Positions 1 through 9,887 of a stretch of DNA of 64,000 nt are shown piece after piece. The position numbers were made by a program, and so were the translations under genes. The DNA comes from Isoetes taiwanensis. Lineage: Eukaryota > Streptophyta > Lycopodiopsida > Isoetales > Isoetaceae. The notes below the pieces were generated by a model. It was not told the DNA's origin. It did not search any database and saw only the letters and a program-made list of their open reading frames with translations. How positions within the stretch are numbered: position 1 is the first letter of the stretch; each line of letters opens with the position of its first letter. The stretch covers positions 12,625,836 through 12,689,835 of the forward strand of contig JAJEKV010000014.1 in NCBI GenBank assembly GCA_021234155.1, given 5' to 3'.

Positions 1-205
1 TTCAAAAAGCATCTTCCAATCTTCACAACCCAGAATATTATAGAGCATCCTTTGAATACCTTTGACCTTAGATAGAGCATCTTCCATGGGAGTTGACCTT
101 TGAAGATTGATATTGTTTGACCTTCATATCAATGTTGACTACCAAGCTCTTTTTGACTTAATTCTTCCACAATAACTTGACCTACTTCAATACATGAACC
201 AACAG

Positions 206-1085
206 TTAGTATGTTGCCCTTTGGGGGCAACAATTATGATTATACCTGCTAAGCAGATTTACTACAAATGCTATATCAGGCCTTGTACAATTGGCTATAT
301 ATGACAGACAACCAATAAGAGATCTGTAGGGTGTTTTTTTCATTTGCTTCTCTTCTTCTTCTGTTTGAGGGCATAATAATTCAGAGATTTTGTGGCCTGG
401 TATCATTGGCGAATTTGTGCAATTGCAATCTTCCATGCAAAACTTTTCTAGCATGTTTTCTATATGTATCCTTTGACTCAAGGCCAGCCTTTTGTTATTT
501 CAATCCCTACATACTTCAATTCCCAAAAATCTCCTTATTTCCCCCAGATCTGTCATTTGAAATCTCTTGTTTAAAATATGCTTACAGTACCTCAAAGTGG
601 ATACCTTTCGCAACCATAATGTTGTCATCAACATATAGTGCTATGATGCACCATTCATCTCCATTGTACAAGTTTCCATCATGATTTAGCTTCTCAAAAT
701 CTTGCTCTTGCAAATAGCCATACATACACTTATACCACTCTCTCGGAGATTGTCTTAAGCCATAGACAGCCCGTTTTAGTTTCCAAACTTTCCCTTCTTC
801 AGTTTCAAAGCCAGGTGGCTGCTTTAAATATATTTCCTCCTCTAGTTTTGCATTCAAGAAGGCAGTACTTACGTCCATATGGTGTATTTCCAAATCGCAT
901 GAATTTGCAATTGCCAGGAGCATTCTCAAACTGTTTATTTTTACCAATGGTGAAAAAGTTTCGTCATAATCATATCCTTTCCTCTGCGTAAACCCTTATG
1001 CCACTAATCTGGCCTTAAATTTACTCGGCTTTCCATCACTTCCAAGTTTAATTCTAAAAACCCATTTGTTGCCTATGATATTCCC
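206..1085 (-). pseudogene. copia reverse transcriptase (C1), broken
   Basis: Minus-strand reading in several frames gives a Ty1/copia RT (RVT_2). The entry segment contains KWVFRIKLGSDGKPSKFKAR, then a TAA stop where a lysine or glutamine codon is usual before GFTQ. The core at 582-947 contains MDVSTAFLNAKLEEEIYLKQ and the catalytic box LYVDD. The C-terminal part at 206-481 contains YRSLIGCLSYIANCTRPDI, typical of the copia thumb/connection. Frame breaks lie near 490-580. In an intact element this enzyme copies the genomic RNA to cDNA in the cytoplasm; here it is non-functional. Confidence 0.88.
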
Positions 1086-1089
1086 ATTT

Positions 1090-2041
1090 TGAGGTCTATC
1101 AACGATCTCAAATGTATCTGTTCATTTGAATGCGTTCAACTCCTCCTTCATAGCATCAAGCTATTGTTTTCCATTCTTTCCATTTACTGCATCATGATAT
1201 GTTCTTGGCAGCTCTAAATTTTCTAGAACTAGTATATCAAAGACGCTATGTATTTCTCCTTCAAGCGGTTGAATTCTTTTGCTTCTCCCAGCTTCATTTC
1301 TACCATGTATTTCCATTAATTCTCTGTTTTCATCTCTGAGTATTTCAGCTTCTGTCCTTCTTGCTCTTCTTCGTGATTTTATAATTTCAGCCCCTTCAAA
1401 TTGGACAGTATTTTCTGTACCCAAAACAGACCTGCCATGCATATTTTGATCTACAAGTTCTTTTTTTCGGTTAAGCTCTGGTATTTCATTGACATGTGGA
1501 TCAAATATACTTAGATCACTATCTGTATCGCTGCTATCATCTGCAAATTGAACCTTCTTTTTGATATTCTCGTCCTTTGCAATCTCTTCTCTTTTTTCTT
1601 CTTCATTTATAACAAGATCCTTGTCTTCCAACTTGTCTTCTGTGTTTATCTTTGGAATTTTCCTGTAAAATTGCTGCTCATCAAATATAATATCTCTGCT
1701 GATTATTATTCTCCGTTTTTCAGGATCATACAATCTGTATGCCTTTGAGTTTAAGTCATATCCCACCATGTATGCTATATATGCTCTATTATTTAATTTC
1801 TTCCTTAATTCTTCAGGTACATGAACAAATGCCAGACAACCATATGCCTTTAAGGAATCATAGCAGGGTATTTTACCTGACCACAGCATGTCTGGAGCAG
1901 CTCCCCTTATGCTCGAATTTGGCAGTAGATTTTGCACATACACTGCTACCCTTACTGCCTCATCCCAGACAAAATTTGGTAATCCTGAATATTTGATCAT
2001 GGATCTAACTGTGTTTAGAATTGTTCAATTTTTTCTCTCAG
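1090..2041 (-). pseudogene. copia integrase C-terminal half (C1)
   Basis: The open stretch 1161-2000 encodes 279 residues. It starts MIKYSGLPNFVWDEAV and includes the copia integrase C-terminal signature around LKAYGCLAFVHVPEELRKKL and SKAYRLYDPEKRRIIISRD, followed by a charged spacer leading to RT. Just upstream the ERKN motif is followed by a TGA stop. The reading ends abruptly at 2041, exactly where the G1 LTR begins, and resumes at 13343 with the DRGGEYLS and GIRRQLT integrase motifs. This gene is therefore split by G1. Confidence 0.85.
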
Positions 2042-4650
2042 TGTTGGAGATTATCCTGGGTGGTCTCCAACTGGGGCCTTACAAAGGTGTTTTGATGGTC
2101 AGGACCTCCAGATCACTTGAGGTGATCAATCTGCACTGCAAAACATCTCTGACTTTGCAAGGAAATACCAAATCCACTAGAGTCCCTAAAGCAAAAGAAA
2201 CTAGCAGCACTTAAACATTCACCAAACCATGCATCTATTTCAAAAGCACTTGAAATCTTTACCAAAGTATGCTAGCCAACTCCAGGAAACTGTTGTGCAA
2301 AGTCTACAAGCACAGTGTTTACAGACTTCTCACAAATCAACTTCCTGACTGGGTCAATTTTTGGTCAATGGCCTGGACAGTGAGCTCGATTTTGCCAAAT
2401 GCTAAGCAATGATCTTCTGTGGTAGAAACAAATTCCCACACCTAGGTATGCTCCTGTAGGTCACGTGCATATGCTCACTGGGTTCAAACAAAGCCTAAAT
2501 TCTTGCTGTAACATGCATTGCCCGAGTTTCAATGGCGGGGCAGAATGCTTGATCCTTGCACTCTAATTGTCAATTCCCTTTCTTTTGTTTTCCGCTCTCA
2601 ATGTTCACTCTACTGATGCCCTCGATGGTTGCTTGGATACTAGAGATGCCAACAAACTAACAGATGATTCAAAGAAAAGATCTATTTTTAATCTTTCTCA
2701 AAGAACATATGATCTGCAGGACGTTTCGTTTTTTTTCTTTTTCTAACAATGACTTAAACAAGCACTAGTTGTATTTTGCTCAATTCCTTTATGCTCAAGT
2801 GTAAATGACAATGCATAGCAAAATGAGTTCAATCATACTTTCACACACTCTTTCCCAAATTCCGATTTTCATTAAGTCAAAACAGCAAATTCACAACACA
2901 GGGTATTCAAGAATGTCCGACTGGATCATCCAAGAACAACTCAATCAAAATAAACTTCAAGTTTCAAAAGATTCAAGGATATTTCATCACATATGCCTCA
3001 GATTTTGATTTCCAAGCGGGGAGGATCTTCGCGCGAAAGCTCAGAGACGCCACGACTTCACGTTCACGATCTTCAAACCGCTTATGGCCCTTTAAAAATT
3101 TCGAAGAGAACAAACCTCTCTTTAAAGTCCCCCTGTCTCCGTGGGATCTTGGCAAATTCGCAATCAATGCCACGGTTTTGGTTTAATTGAGCTGTTCTTT
3201 TCGGTGAAGTAGGACAAACCGCCAACGATGCAATGATTACTCCGTTTGGCTCAACAGAATGAAGGTTTCTTGGCAAATTCAAATTTTAGGGTTCAATATG
3301 ATATATCCCCGTGCCGAGATCAAGAAATGGGCCAAGGTATAAATAGAGAGCTATTTTTTTCTCTCTTGATTACGTGGTCTCCTCCCACGCCAAGCTCGGC
3401 TCGTGTTTCGACTTGGCATGCCGTGGGGCGCCACTTGGCGGAGGATGAGAGGGTAGATAGGCGGGGGTAGAATAGGAAAATTTTTGTATTTTTGGCATGG
3501 GGGCACGGTTCCCAAGAAATGAAATTTGAAGGTCTATATAGGGTCTTTTTGAGATTTTTTGTGCCGGTGGCATATTTTCATGGGAGCTTCAAGATGGCAA
3601 GGCCAAATTTTGGAAAAATAATATTTGAAAAGTCAATGGTGATGTGTGTTGGTCAAACAAGGCATTTTGCCTGGATGGAATTTCAAGATTTCAAGTGCCC
3701 CTTGATATTTTGATGATGAGGTGGCAATAGGTGAAAATGTAGTGGAGAGGTGGAAAAATAGGTCAACTAGGGTGAACAAGGCTAGTAGGTTCACTTCCCA
3801 AGGTAATTTGATCATTAGGTTGACGAATTTTTGAGTTTGGTCAAAACTTGCCTAGTCATCATTTGATGATGTGGAGTGATGTGATGATGTGGAAATTTGG
3901 TGCTTAGGTGGCAACATGATGAATGAGACATGAAGGTGGCAATAGGTGAGTGGACCAAAGTAGCTATGGAGGTGATGACATGTATATCTAGTCATCATGC
4001 CATGTCACTTGGAGATGGTATTTGGGCATTTTTTGTGTTTTTGTGTTTTTTGTGCTTAGCACATATGTTTTTGCTTTAGCTACTTGGTATGAAGTGTGTG
4101 ATAATGGAATGGCAAGGCATGAGATGAAAATGATGATATAGAGCTTGATGCTAGGCAACTTTTAGGTTTGACAACTTCCTTGGAAAATGTGCCCTAGGTA
4201 ATGGTAGGTCAACTATGAGACAAATGGTTACATATGAAATACATGATGGTATAGGATGTGAAAAGGCAATGAGGGTGGAAAAATAGGATAAGGGATGATG
4301 GTATGATGGAACAAAGGGTAAATAGGAAAAATAGGATAAGGGATGATGGTATGATGGAACAAAGGGCAAATAGAGAATCATCACAACATGAGAAAGATAA
4401 ATACCATGTCATAGCTTGCCATCTTCATTGGGGGTCCTCCAAACCTCACAAGTGCCTTGAGAGCTAGAGAATGCATTCAATCCTTGGAGTTTGAGTTGTG
4501 AATTTGTGTCTTGACTTAAAGTCATCTTTTGGGTTCTTCATCGGCATCTTTGGTCTTCAAGTTTTTGGTCTCGGTATTCTTGGTCTTCAAATCCTTGCTC
4601 GTGATATTGCTCAAGAGCCTTGTATATGTTGCCGCTATAGCCGGGCAACA
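2042..4650 (-). repeat. 3' LTR of G1
   Basis: About 2609 bp, starting TGTTGGAGATTATCC and ending GGGCAACA on the plus strand. It aligns end to end with 10720-13337. It contains a tandem pair of about 50 bp near 4270-4375 (GGATAAGGGATGATGGTATG twice). Open frames inside it are not conserved coding sequence. Differences from its partner are concentrated at positions where one copy has CG and the other CAG or CTG. Confidence 0.93.
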
Positions 4651-5390
4651 TGATGCTAAACAAAGGAAAGGATGTGGCTGGTCCCCACCTGTGATATTCG
4701 ATTAGGATACTTGAGTATGAATATGAATATCTGGTGGCCGATGTGTGGTCTTCAGAAACTGTTGGAATAATTGACATGATCAGCAGCAATGTTCTTCTTG
4801 TTCTGTTTGCACTTGTGTTTCTGAGTTGCCTTTAGGTGAGTGACTATGGGAGGCAACTTTTGGTAGCGACTTGACAAGATTTGGAAGCAATGGTCATATG
4901 TTCAAAGGCTATAGTGATCAGATGGACGTGGAAGGAAATCAAATGAACCTGGAATGACACTTAAAAGACTGTTAGTATCTTCTGCAACAGCTTTTCTCCA
5001 TGGATGCATAGCTGTTTGATGGGAATCTGCATTTGAAAAAGAACACAAGTCTCATGTATATGGGGCAAAAGTCATATCTCGATGAGTTTGATCGGTCGAT
5101 GGATCGGCAAGTGGTGCAAAATGTTAGCATCAACAAGATAAACTCTTGCTCACCTGAGCGGCATTTTATTTGAAATCGGCCTTCAATCAAGAACCACCTT
5201 TCTCCGAAAGCGTAAACCGCTTAATAATAAAACCTACTTTACTTAGAACTCTATGTTTTGTTTGATTTTCTTTCTTTTTTTCCTTTTTATGTCTTTTATC
5301 ATTTTCAACTTGAAATACTAACAAAGACTCGACAACTATTGCTCGAATTATCATATACTTCCTAACTAAAAAGCACTACAACATGTTCAC
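4651..5390. other. G1 3' internal region without a recognised gene
   Basis: About 740 bp between the integrase end and the 3' LTR. No open frame resembles a known protein. A clear polypurine tract directly next to the LTR on the minus strand is not seen; the closest purine-rich stretch is AGGTGGGGA, about 30 bases away. This may be a long 3' untranslated region or carry rearrangements. Confidence 0.5.
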
Positions 5391-6190
5391 TCAAATAAGA
5401 TCGAGCAGATATGTTTGCTCCCAATACCTTTTCAAATGCAATGTATTTATAGGATTAGCTAGCAATCTCCCCTGCACCAATTTCTTGCAAAAGATAAGAA
5501 CTTGTACCCGCAATTGCATGGATCTTGAAAGGACCTTCCCATAGGCCATCAAATTTATTTGCTTTGAATCTTCCTTTGCTTTATTCCATTTGAGCACCAA
5601 TTCATCTACTTTGAAACTTCCTTGTAACTTGTGTGCACTTTGAATCTTTGCTACATCCTTAGCTTTTTTCCTCATGTTCACATTCTCGACTTCCAGCCTC
5701 TCTTCTTCAAGCATCGGCAACTTCTCATACTGTCTTTGTAAGCATCCTCTAGTCGTGCATACGGATCTTCATTGCCAACCCGAGTGATGGCAACTCTAGC
5801 TCAACCGGTACCACGGCTTCAACACCATAGACAAGGCTAAAAGGTGTATGGTTAGTAGCATTTTTCACAGTGGTCCTATATGCCCACAATGCATCATGCG
5901 TTTAATATGCCAATCTTTTTTTATGAACTTCAATTTTTTTTAGAATGCTCTTCAATACTTTATTTGTTGACTCAAATTTTGCCCATTGCCTTGAGGATAA
6001 TAGGGAGAACTTTTCACATGTTTGACCTTTAATGCTTTCGATAAATTACTAATGACATCATTTATGAACTGTGTTCCCCTATCGATACAATTTTGAAAGG
6101 AATGCCAAACCTAGTGCATATGTGCTTATGTAAAAACTAGCGGTTGTCGAGCATTTGCTCTGTCTAAGAGGAGTTGCTTCCACCCATTTA
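5391..6190 (-). pseudogene. G1 integrase catalytic core and C-terminal part, frameshifted
   Basis: Continues the integrase beyond 6200 in other frames. Just below 6200 the minus strand reads DYFTKWVEATPLRQ, the usual stretch after the first catalytic aspartate. The piece at 5391-5720 includes KAKDVAKIQSAHKLQGSF and ELVLKWNKAKED. This matches the same region of copy E2 at about 28440-28570, where it forms the integrase C-terminal domain. Multiple stops and frameshifts occur between these pieces. Confidence 0.7.
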
Positions 6191-6199
6191 GTAAAATAA

Positions 6200-6862
6200 T
6201 CAGAAAGCAACTAGGATGTATTCATGCCGACCTTGAGATTCAGGAAATATAGGCCCTATAAAATCCAATCCCCAAATTTGAAAAGGACCAGGAGATACAA
6301 TACCAGTGAGAGCAGCAGGTTGAAGGATTCTTCTACCATGAATTTGACATTTATGGCATCTTTTGATTGTCTCATAACAATCTTTGAACAAACTTGGCCA
6401 GAAGTAGCCTGATCTGATGATCTTCTTTGCAGTGGTTTCAGCTGCAAAATGCCCACCACAAATGCCTTCATGACATGCCTCCACAATCAGCTCAGCTTCA
6501 GATCTGTTGACACATCTTAAAAGCACCCCATTATGATCAATCTTGCACAACACATCTCCTACCATCTTGAATGTTTTAGCTTTAGCTCTAAATCTTCTGG
6601 TTTGCTTAGTATCCATGTTTTTAGGCAGCTCTCCATTCTGCAGAAATTCAATAAGGTCAAATTGCCAATCCTCATTCATCTTGCTAGACAAAACAAGGTT
6701 AGTAGAGTCTCCAGTCTCCTGAGGTATTTCCATGTCCTGCAATCCTTCAAAATCCTCAAATTCAAAAGCTCTCTCTGTAAGATAATCACTAGGGCTCTTA
6801 ATGGTTTTGACTGTTTTGACACTAAGATTATAATCGTGAATTTTGCAGGCCCACCTGCACAA
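6200..6862 (-). CDS. G1 integrase N-terminal half (gypsy type)
   Basis: 220 residues in one frame. The zinc-binding HHCC domain is visible: CHEGICGGHF, then CHKCQIHGRR with the CxxC pair. It is followed by the start of the catalytic core with GLDFIGPIFPES, which holds the first catalytic aspartate, and HEYILVA. The enzyme would insert the cDNA into host chromosomes. The frame is lost after HEYILVAF, so the second aspartate and the glutamate fall in broken sequence. The frame also includes the connector that follows the degenerate RNase H, so no extra domain lies between that RNase H and the integrase. Confidence 0.85.
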   Translation of the reverse strand: MCRWACKIHDYNLSVKTVKTIKSPSDYLTERAFEFEDFEGLQDMEIPQETGDSTNLVLSSKMNEDWQFDLIEFLQNGELPKNMDTKQTRRFRAKAKTFKMVGDVLCKIDHNGVLLRCVNRSEAELIVEACHEGICGGHFAAETTAKKIIRSGYFWPSLFKDCYETIKRCHKCQIHGRRILQPAALTGIVSPGPFQIWGLDFIGPIFPESQGRHEYILVAF

Positions 6863-6929
6863 CTTGGCTTTGCTTTGACTTTTCTAAAATAATAATGGAA
6901 GGGGATTTTGGTGCATGAGCACCTTTACC

Positions 6930-8639
6930 TCATTGTGTTGGACAATATGTCCAAGTCTTTGTAGGAACCACATTATTCCCGCAAAGACTTTTTTCCAATC
7001 TAGCATATCTCATTTCTGTGTCTGACCATATCTTGCTTGTAAAGGCTATTATGCCATGATCCTGTAGTAGAGTAATGCCAACAGCCTTGTTAGTGATACT
7101 TATATAAACTTTAAAAGGAAGATTATGATCAGGTGGTTTTAAAGCTTCTGATTGAGAAATTCGAGTGATGAGCAACTCAAAAGCAGCCTGGCACTCTGGT
7201 GTCCAATTTACTTCCATATGTTTGCTCTCATGTTTGCTGTACTTGCCTACTCTTGTCAGATTTGCTATAGGACCCATAATATGTGAGAAATTAGGCACAT
7301 AGATTCTTAAAAAACTAGTAAGTCCCATAAAGCTCTTCACTTGCCTCAGAGTCTTAGGTGGCACTACTTTCTTGAGTGCTTCCATCTTACCCTCTGAGAC
7401 TTTGATTCCTTGAGCAGATACTTCATGTCCTAATAGTTCACCTTTTGAACATAGAAAAATACACTTCTTTGGATTTAAACATACACCACTTTCCCTGCAC
7501 AGACTCATAATCACAGTCAGAAGTTTCATGTGTTGCTCTATCAGTGTTCCTAGGCAAAGGTCATCAAGAAACACCCTAAATTTATCAAGAGGCATGCTTT
7601 GAAAGATTTTATCCATAGCCCTTTGGAATGTAGCAGATGCATTCATCAATCCAAAGGGCATTTTTTGCATGGCAAAGGTTCCCCAAGGGGTTATGAAGGA
7701 GGTCTTAGCTTGGTCTGCTTCCTTGATTTTAATCTGATTAAAACCTGAAAATCCATCTAGAAATGAATAAATCTCTTTACCAGCAGTTGCATGAAGCACC
7801 TCTTCTAGAAAGGGAAGTGGATAACAGTCTTTTATAGTAGCCTTATTAAGGTCTCTATAATCTATGCATATGCGTATGGTTTTGTTCTTTTTTTCAACAG
7901 GTACTATGCATGACAGCCATTCAGGGTTTGTTATCTCAGTGATAACTTCAGCTTCTTTCATCTTTAATAATTCTTCTCTGATCAAAGTTAGCAAGGATCT
8001 ATTTATCTTTCTCAGTTTTTGCATGACAGGTTTAGTTCCTTCTTTCATCTTTATTTCAAATTCACATATCTCAGTTTTTACACCTACCAACTCTGTGTAA
8101 TCCCATGCAAATACATCTTTCCATTCTTCAAAAAATTCTTGTAATGATGCTTCTTTCTGAGTTTTAAACATGTCTCCTAGAAACAGAGTTCTAATCTCAT
8201 CATTCTTGGTAATAGTCAGTTCCTTTACCTCTTTCACTTGCTGAGCATCTATTACCAGAATGGGATGTAGTTGTGCAATCTCTTCATGTCCCAACTCTTC
8301 TTCTTTGATAGCTCCTTCAGCAAGGTAATCCAGCAACACACTTCTGCATAGGGCATCTGCTTCACAATTTTCATCCCTTTGTATGTAATTTAAACTCCAT
8401 TTGTTAAATTTGTTCAACCAGCTCAAGGCTTCTTCTTTCAGCAACTGCATTTCTTGGTTCTTGGCTTGATACTCACCATTGACCTGCCTGCATATCAATT
8501 GGGAGTCACCATAAATGGTTACTTCTGTTAGTCCTAATGAAATAGCCTCTTGCAAGCCAGCCAAAAGGGCTCTGTACTCAGCCATGTTGGAGGTTATGCC
8601 AACATGTATCCCGCCAACTTTTGAAAGCAATGTTAGCAC
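6930..8639 (-). CDS. G1 pol: RNase H-type domain (C-terminal part), reverse transcriptase, degenerate RNase H
   Basis: One 569-residue frame. Residues 1-100 are the C-terminal part of a type I RNase H: NMAEYRAL (Glu 21), YGDSQL (Asp 45) and NCEADAL (Asp 95). Residues 180-400 are a gypsy RT: IRICIDYRDLNKATIKD, SFLDGFSGFNQI (first catalytic Asp 295), TPWGTFAMQKMPFGL, and the active-site box VFLDD (357-361). Residues 480-552 match the usual gypsy RNase H (VYISITNKAVGITLLQ and ARLEK), but the first catalytic Asp of the family is Ser here. The first methionine is not the real start: the reading continues from the overlapping upstream frame at 8578-8763. RNase H before RT is unusual. Confidence 0.9.
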   Translation of the reverse strand: MLTLLSKVGGIHVGITSNMAEYRALLAGLQEAISLGLTEVTIYGDSQLICRQVNGEYQAKNQEMQLLKEEALSWLNKFNKWSLNYIQRDENCEADALCRSVLLDYLAEGAIKEEELGHEEIAQLHPILVIDAQQVKEVKELTITKNDEIRTLFLGDMFKTQKEASLQEFFEEWKDVFAWDYTELVGVKTEICEFEIKMKEGTKPVMQKLRKINRSLLTLIREELLKMKEAEVITEITNPEWLSCIVPVEKKNKTIRICIDYRDLNKATIKDCYPLPFLEEVLHATAGKEIYSFLDGFSGFNQIKIKEADQAKTSFITPWGTFAMQKMPFGLMNASATFQRAMDKIFQSMPLDKFRVFLDDLCLGTLIEQHMKLLTVIMSLCRESGVCLNPKKCIFLCSKGELLGHEVSAQGIKVSEGKMEALKKVVPPKTLRQVKSFMGLTSFLRIYVPNFSHIMGPIANLTRVGKYSKHESKHMEVNWTPECQAAFELLITRISQSEALKPPDHNLPFKVYISITNKAVGITLLQDHGIIAFTSKIWSDTEMRYARLEKSLCGNNVVPTKTWTYCPTQ

Positions 8640-8763
8640 AATCTTTGATTATAGCAGAAGAAGAAGATACTCCTAGCTTAACAGATATTCCACCATCAAA
8701 CCAGATGACACCGTAATTCTTGTGATCTACCGAAGTTAGAAGAGTAAGAGGGTACCAGTTCAT
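8578..8763 (-). pseudogene. G1 RNase H-type domain, N-terminal part
   Basis: This frame carries VIWFDGGISVKLGV, the first catalytic motif (Asp in FDGG) of the RNase H-type domain, followed by AIIKDCANIAFKS. The domain continues one frame over in the 6930-8639 reading, so a 1-2 base indel lies near 8600-8630. In E2 and E3 the same block reads LWFDGGVSKRLSVASSA and flows into the same NMAEYKAL motif. The DEDD set is therefore complete once both frames are considered. Confidence 0.8.
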
Positions 8764-9413
8764 CTAGAAGATCCATAGCTAAAGGTAGTTTATAGAATCC
8801 CATGGTGCTTTGTTCGAGCATTTCTTCTTCCAAAAAACTACAGATATTAGTACTCCCTGACTTGTTGTAGAGAGTTGTCTTTTTAACTCCATCAGATATG
8901 GTACACTCTCCTTTTGACCATACAGGTCTGGCATCAACTGTAGACATCCATCTTCTGCCAAGTAACAAGTCATAGATGTCGGTGTGTCTTTGTTGCCAAA
9001 CTCGAAAGCAAACCAAAAAAACGGCTTGAACCACAATCCCTTCGGTTTAATCGGCACACTGTAACAACACCTAAAGGCATGATTTTAGCATTAGAAAATG
9101 ATCTTAACACCATTGGTGAAGGTTTTGTGATCTTCAAACCACATTTTTGCATTATATGCTGAGGCATCACATTCAAAGAAGAACCACCATCTAACAAAAC
9201 TCTAGGAAGTTGATGAGCACCAATTTTTGCTGAACATGTAAAGGCATTAGGGTCTTCCTCTTCCTGAGTTAGTACAATTTCAGAAGCAAAAGAAACTGTT
9301 TCTACATTACTAGAGTTGATTACTTTACGCCTATAGCTAGGAGCAATCCTCAACAGAGTTAATAAATCCAAAGTCACCTTAGAATTCTTAAGAATATGTT
9401 CAAAGTCATCCAA
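8764..9413 (-). pseudogene. G1 aspartic protease region, frameshifted
   Basis: The 8970-9413 frame (147 residues) contains RVLLDGGSSLNVMPQHIM. This is the retropepsin active-site region, with D-G-G-S in place of the usual D-S/T-G, as in some plant gypsy elements. It then reads SFSNAKIMPLGVVTV. After this the reading moves through two more frames (8779-9057 and 8696-9034) that share DIYDLLLGRRWMSTVDARPV and WSKGECTI with the other family copies. The protease would cut the Gag-Pol polyprotein. Two frame breaks occur around 9000-9060. Confidence 0.8.
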
Positions 9414-9854
9414 ATCTTTATCTTTTCTCCGAATCTTTCAAAGCAGGAGCAGGAGCTATTACCGATAAGCTTGATCTTCTTTTTGAATTTCTTTCTCTTG
9501 GCACCGACCGAGTTTGCATCCTTCTTGTTCTCAGCCATAGCTCTAGTTTGTACTGCCATGACTGCTTCCTGGAATGCTTCTTCTTCCAAGAATCTTACAG
9601 ATGCACTAGTTTCAGCTTTTTTCCTTGTTCTTGTTTCTCCAAATACTCCTTCACCAAGCATCTATCCTCATAATGGCCAATCTCTTTTTTGTAACTTGCA
9701 CACCTGGGCAAACCTTTCCATAATGACCTTTCTTTCCACACTTCAAGCAAGCCCTCAGAATAACAAATGTCACTAGGGTGAGTATTCTTGGTACAATGAA
9801 TGCGGGGTGGATAAGTTTTATGCTATTTTTCATCTCCATGAGTTGCTTAGTCAA
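9374..9854 (-). pseudogene. G1 gag C-terminal region with CCHC zinc knuckle
   Basis: The frame 9651-9854 contains CLKCGKKGHYGKVC, a CX2CX4HX4C nucleocapsid knuckle that binds the element RNA. The next frame, 9374-9661, is lysine/alanine rich and links to protease. Copies E2 and E3 have two close CxxC-type motifs here (CxxCGKRGHFGKEC and CxFCK), so this region is conserved. Frame changes separate it from gag proper. Confidence 0.75.
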
Positions 9855-9887
9855 CTCTGCTATGGTTTAAAGACCATCTTGACCATC

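Larger units (their letters stand above)
1..2041 (-). mobile_element. Ty1/copia retrotransposon C1, 3' part (left fragment)
   Basis: Decayed copia pol on the minus strand. Read right to left it gives the integrase C-terminal part and then reverse transcriptase, the copia order IN-RT. The upstream half of the integrase lies at 13338-13493, on the other side of gypsy element G1, so C1 was a single element before G1 inserted. The first 205 bases show no coding match; the copia RNase H and 3' LTR are either further left or lost. Several in-frame stops and frame changes show the copy is dead. Confidence 0.85.

Noticed and set aside
4151-4412. Open frames with repeated YLPFVPSYHHPLSYFS
   Set aside because: They come from a tandem repeat inside the LTR, occur in both LTRs, and have no domain features.
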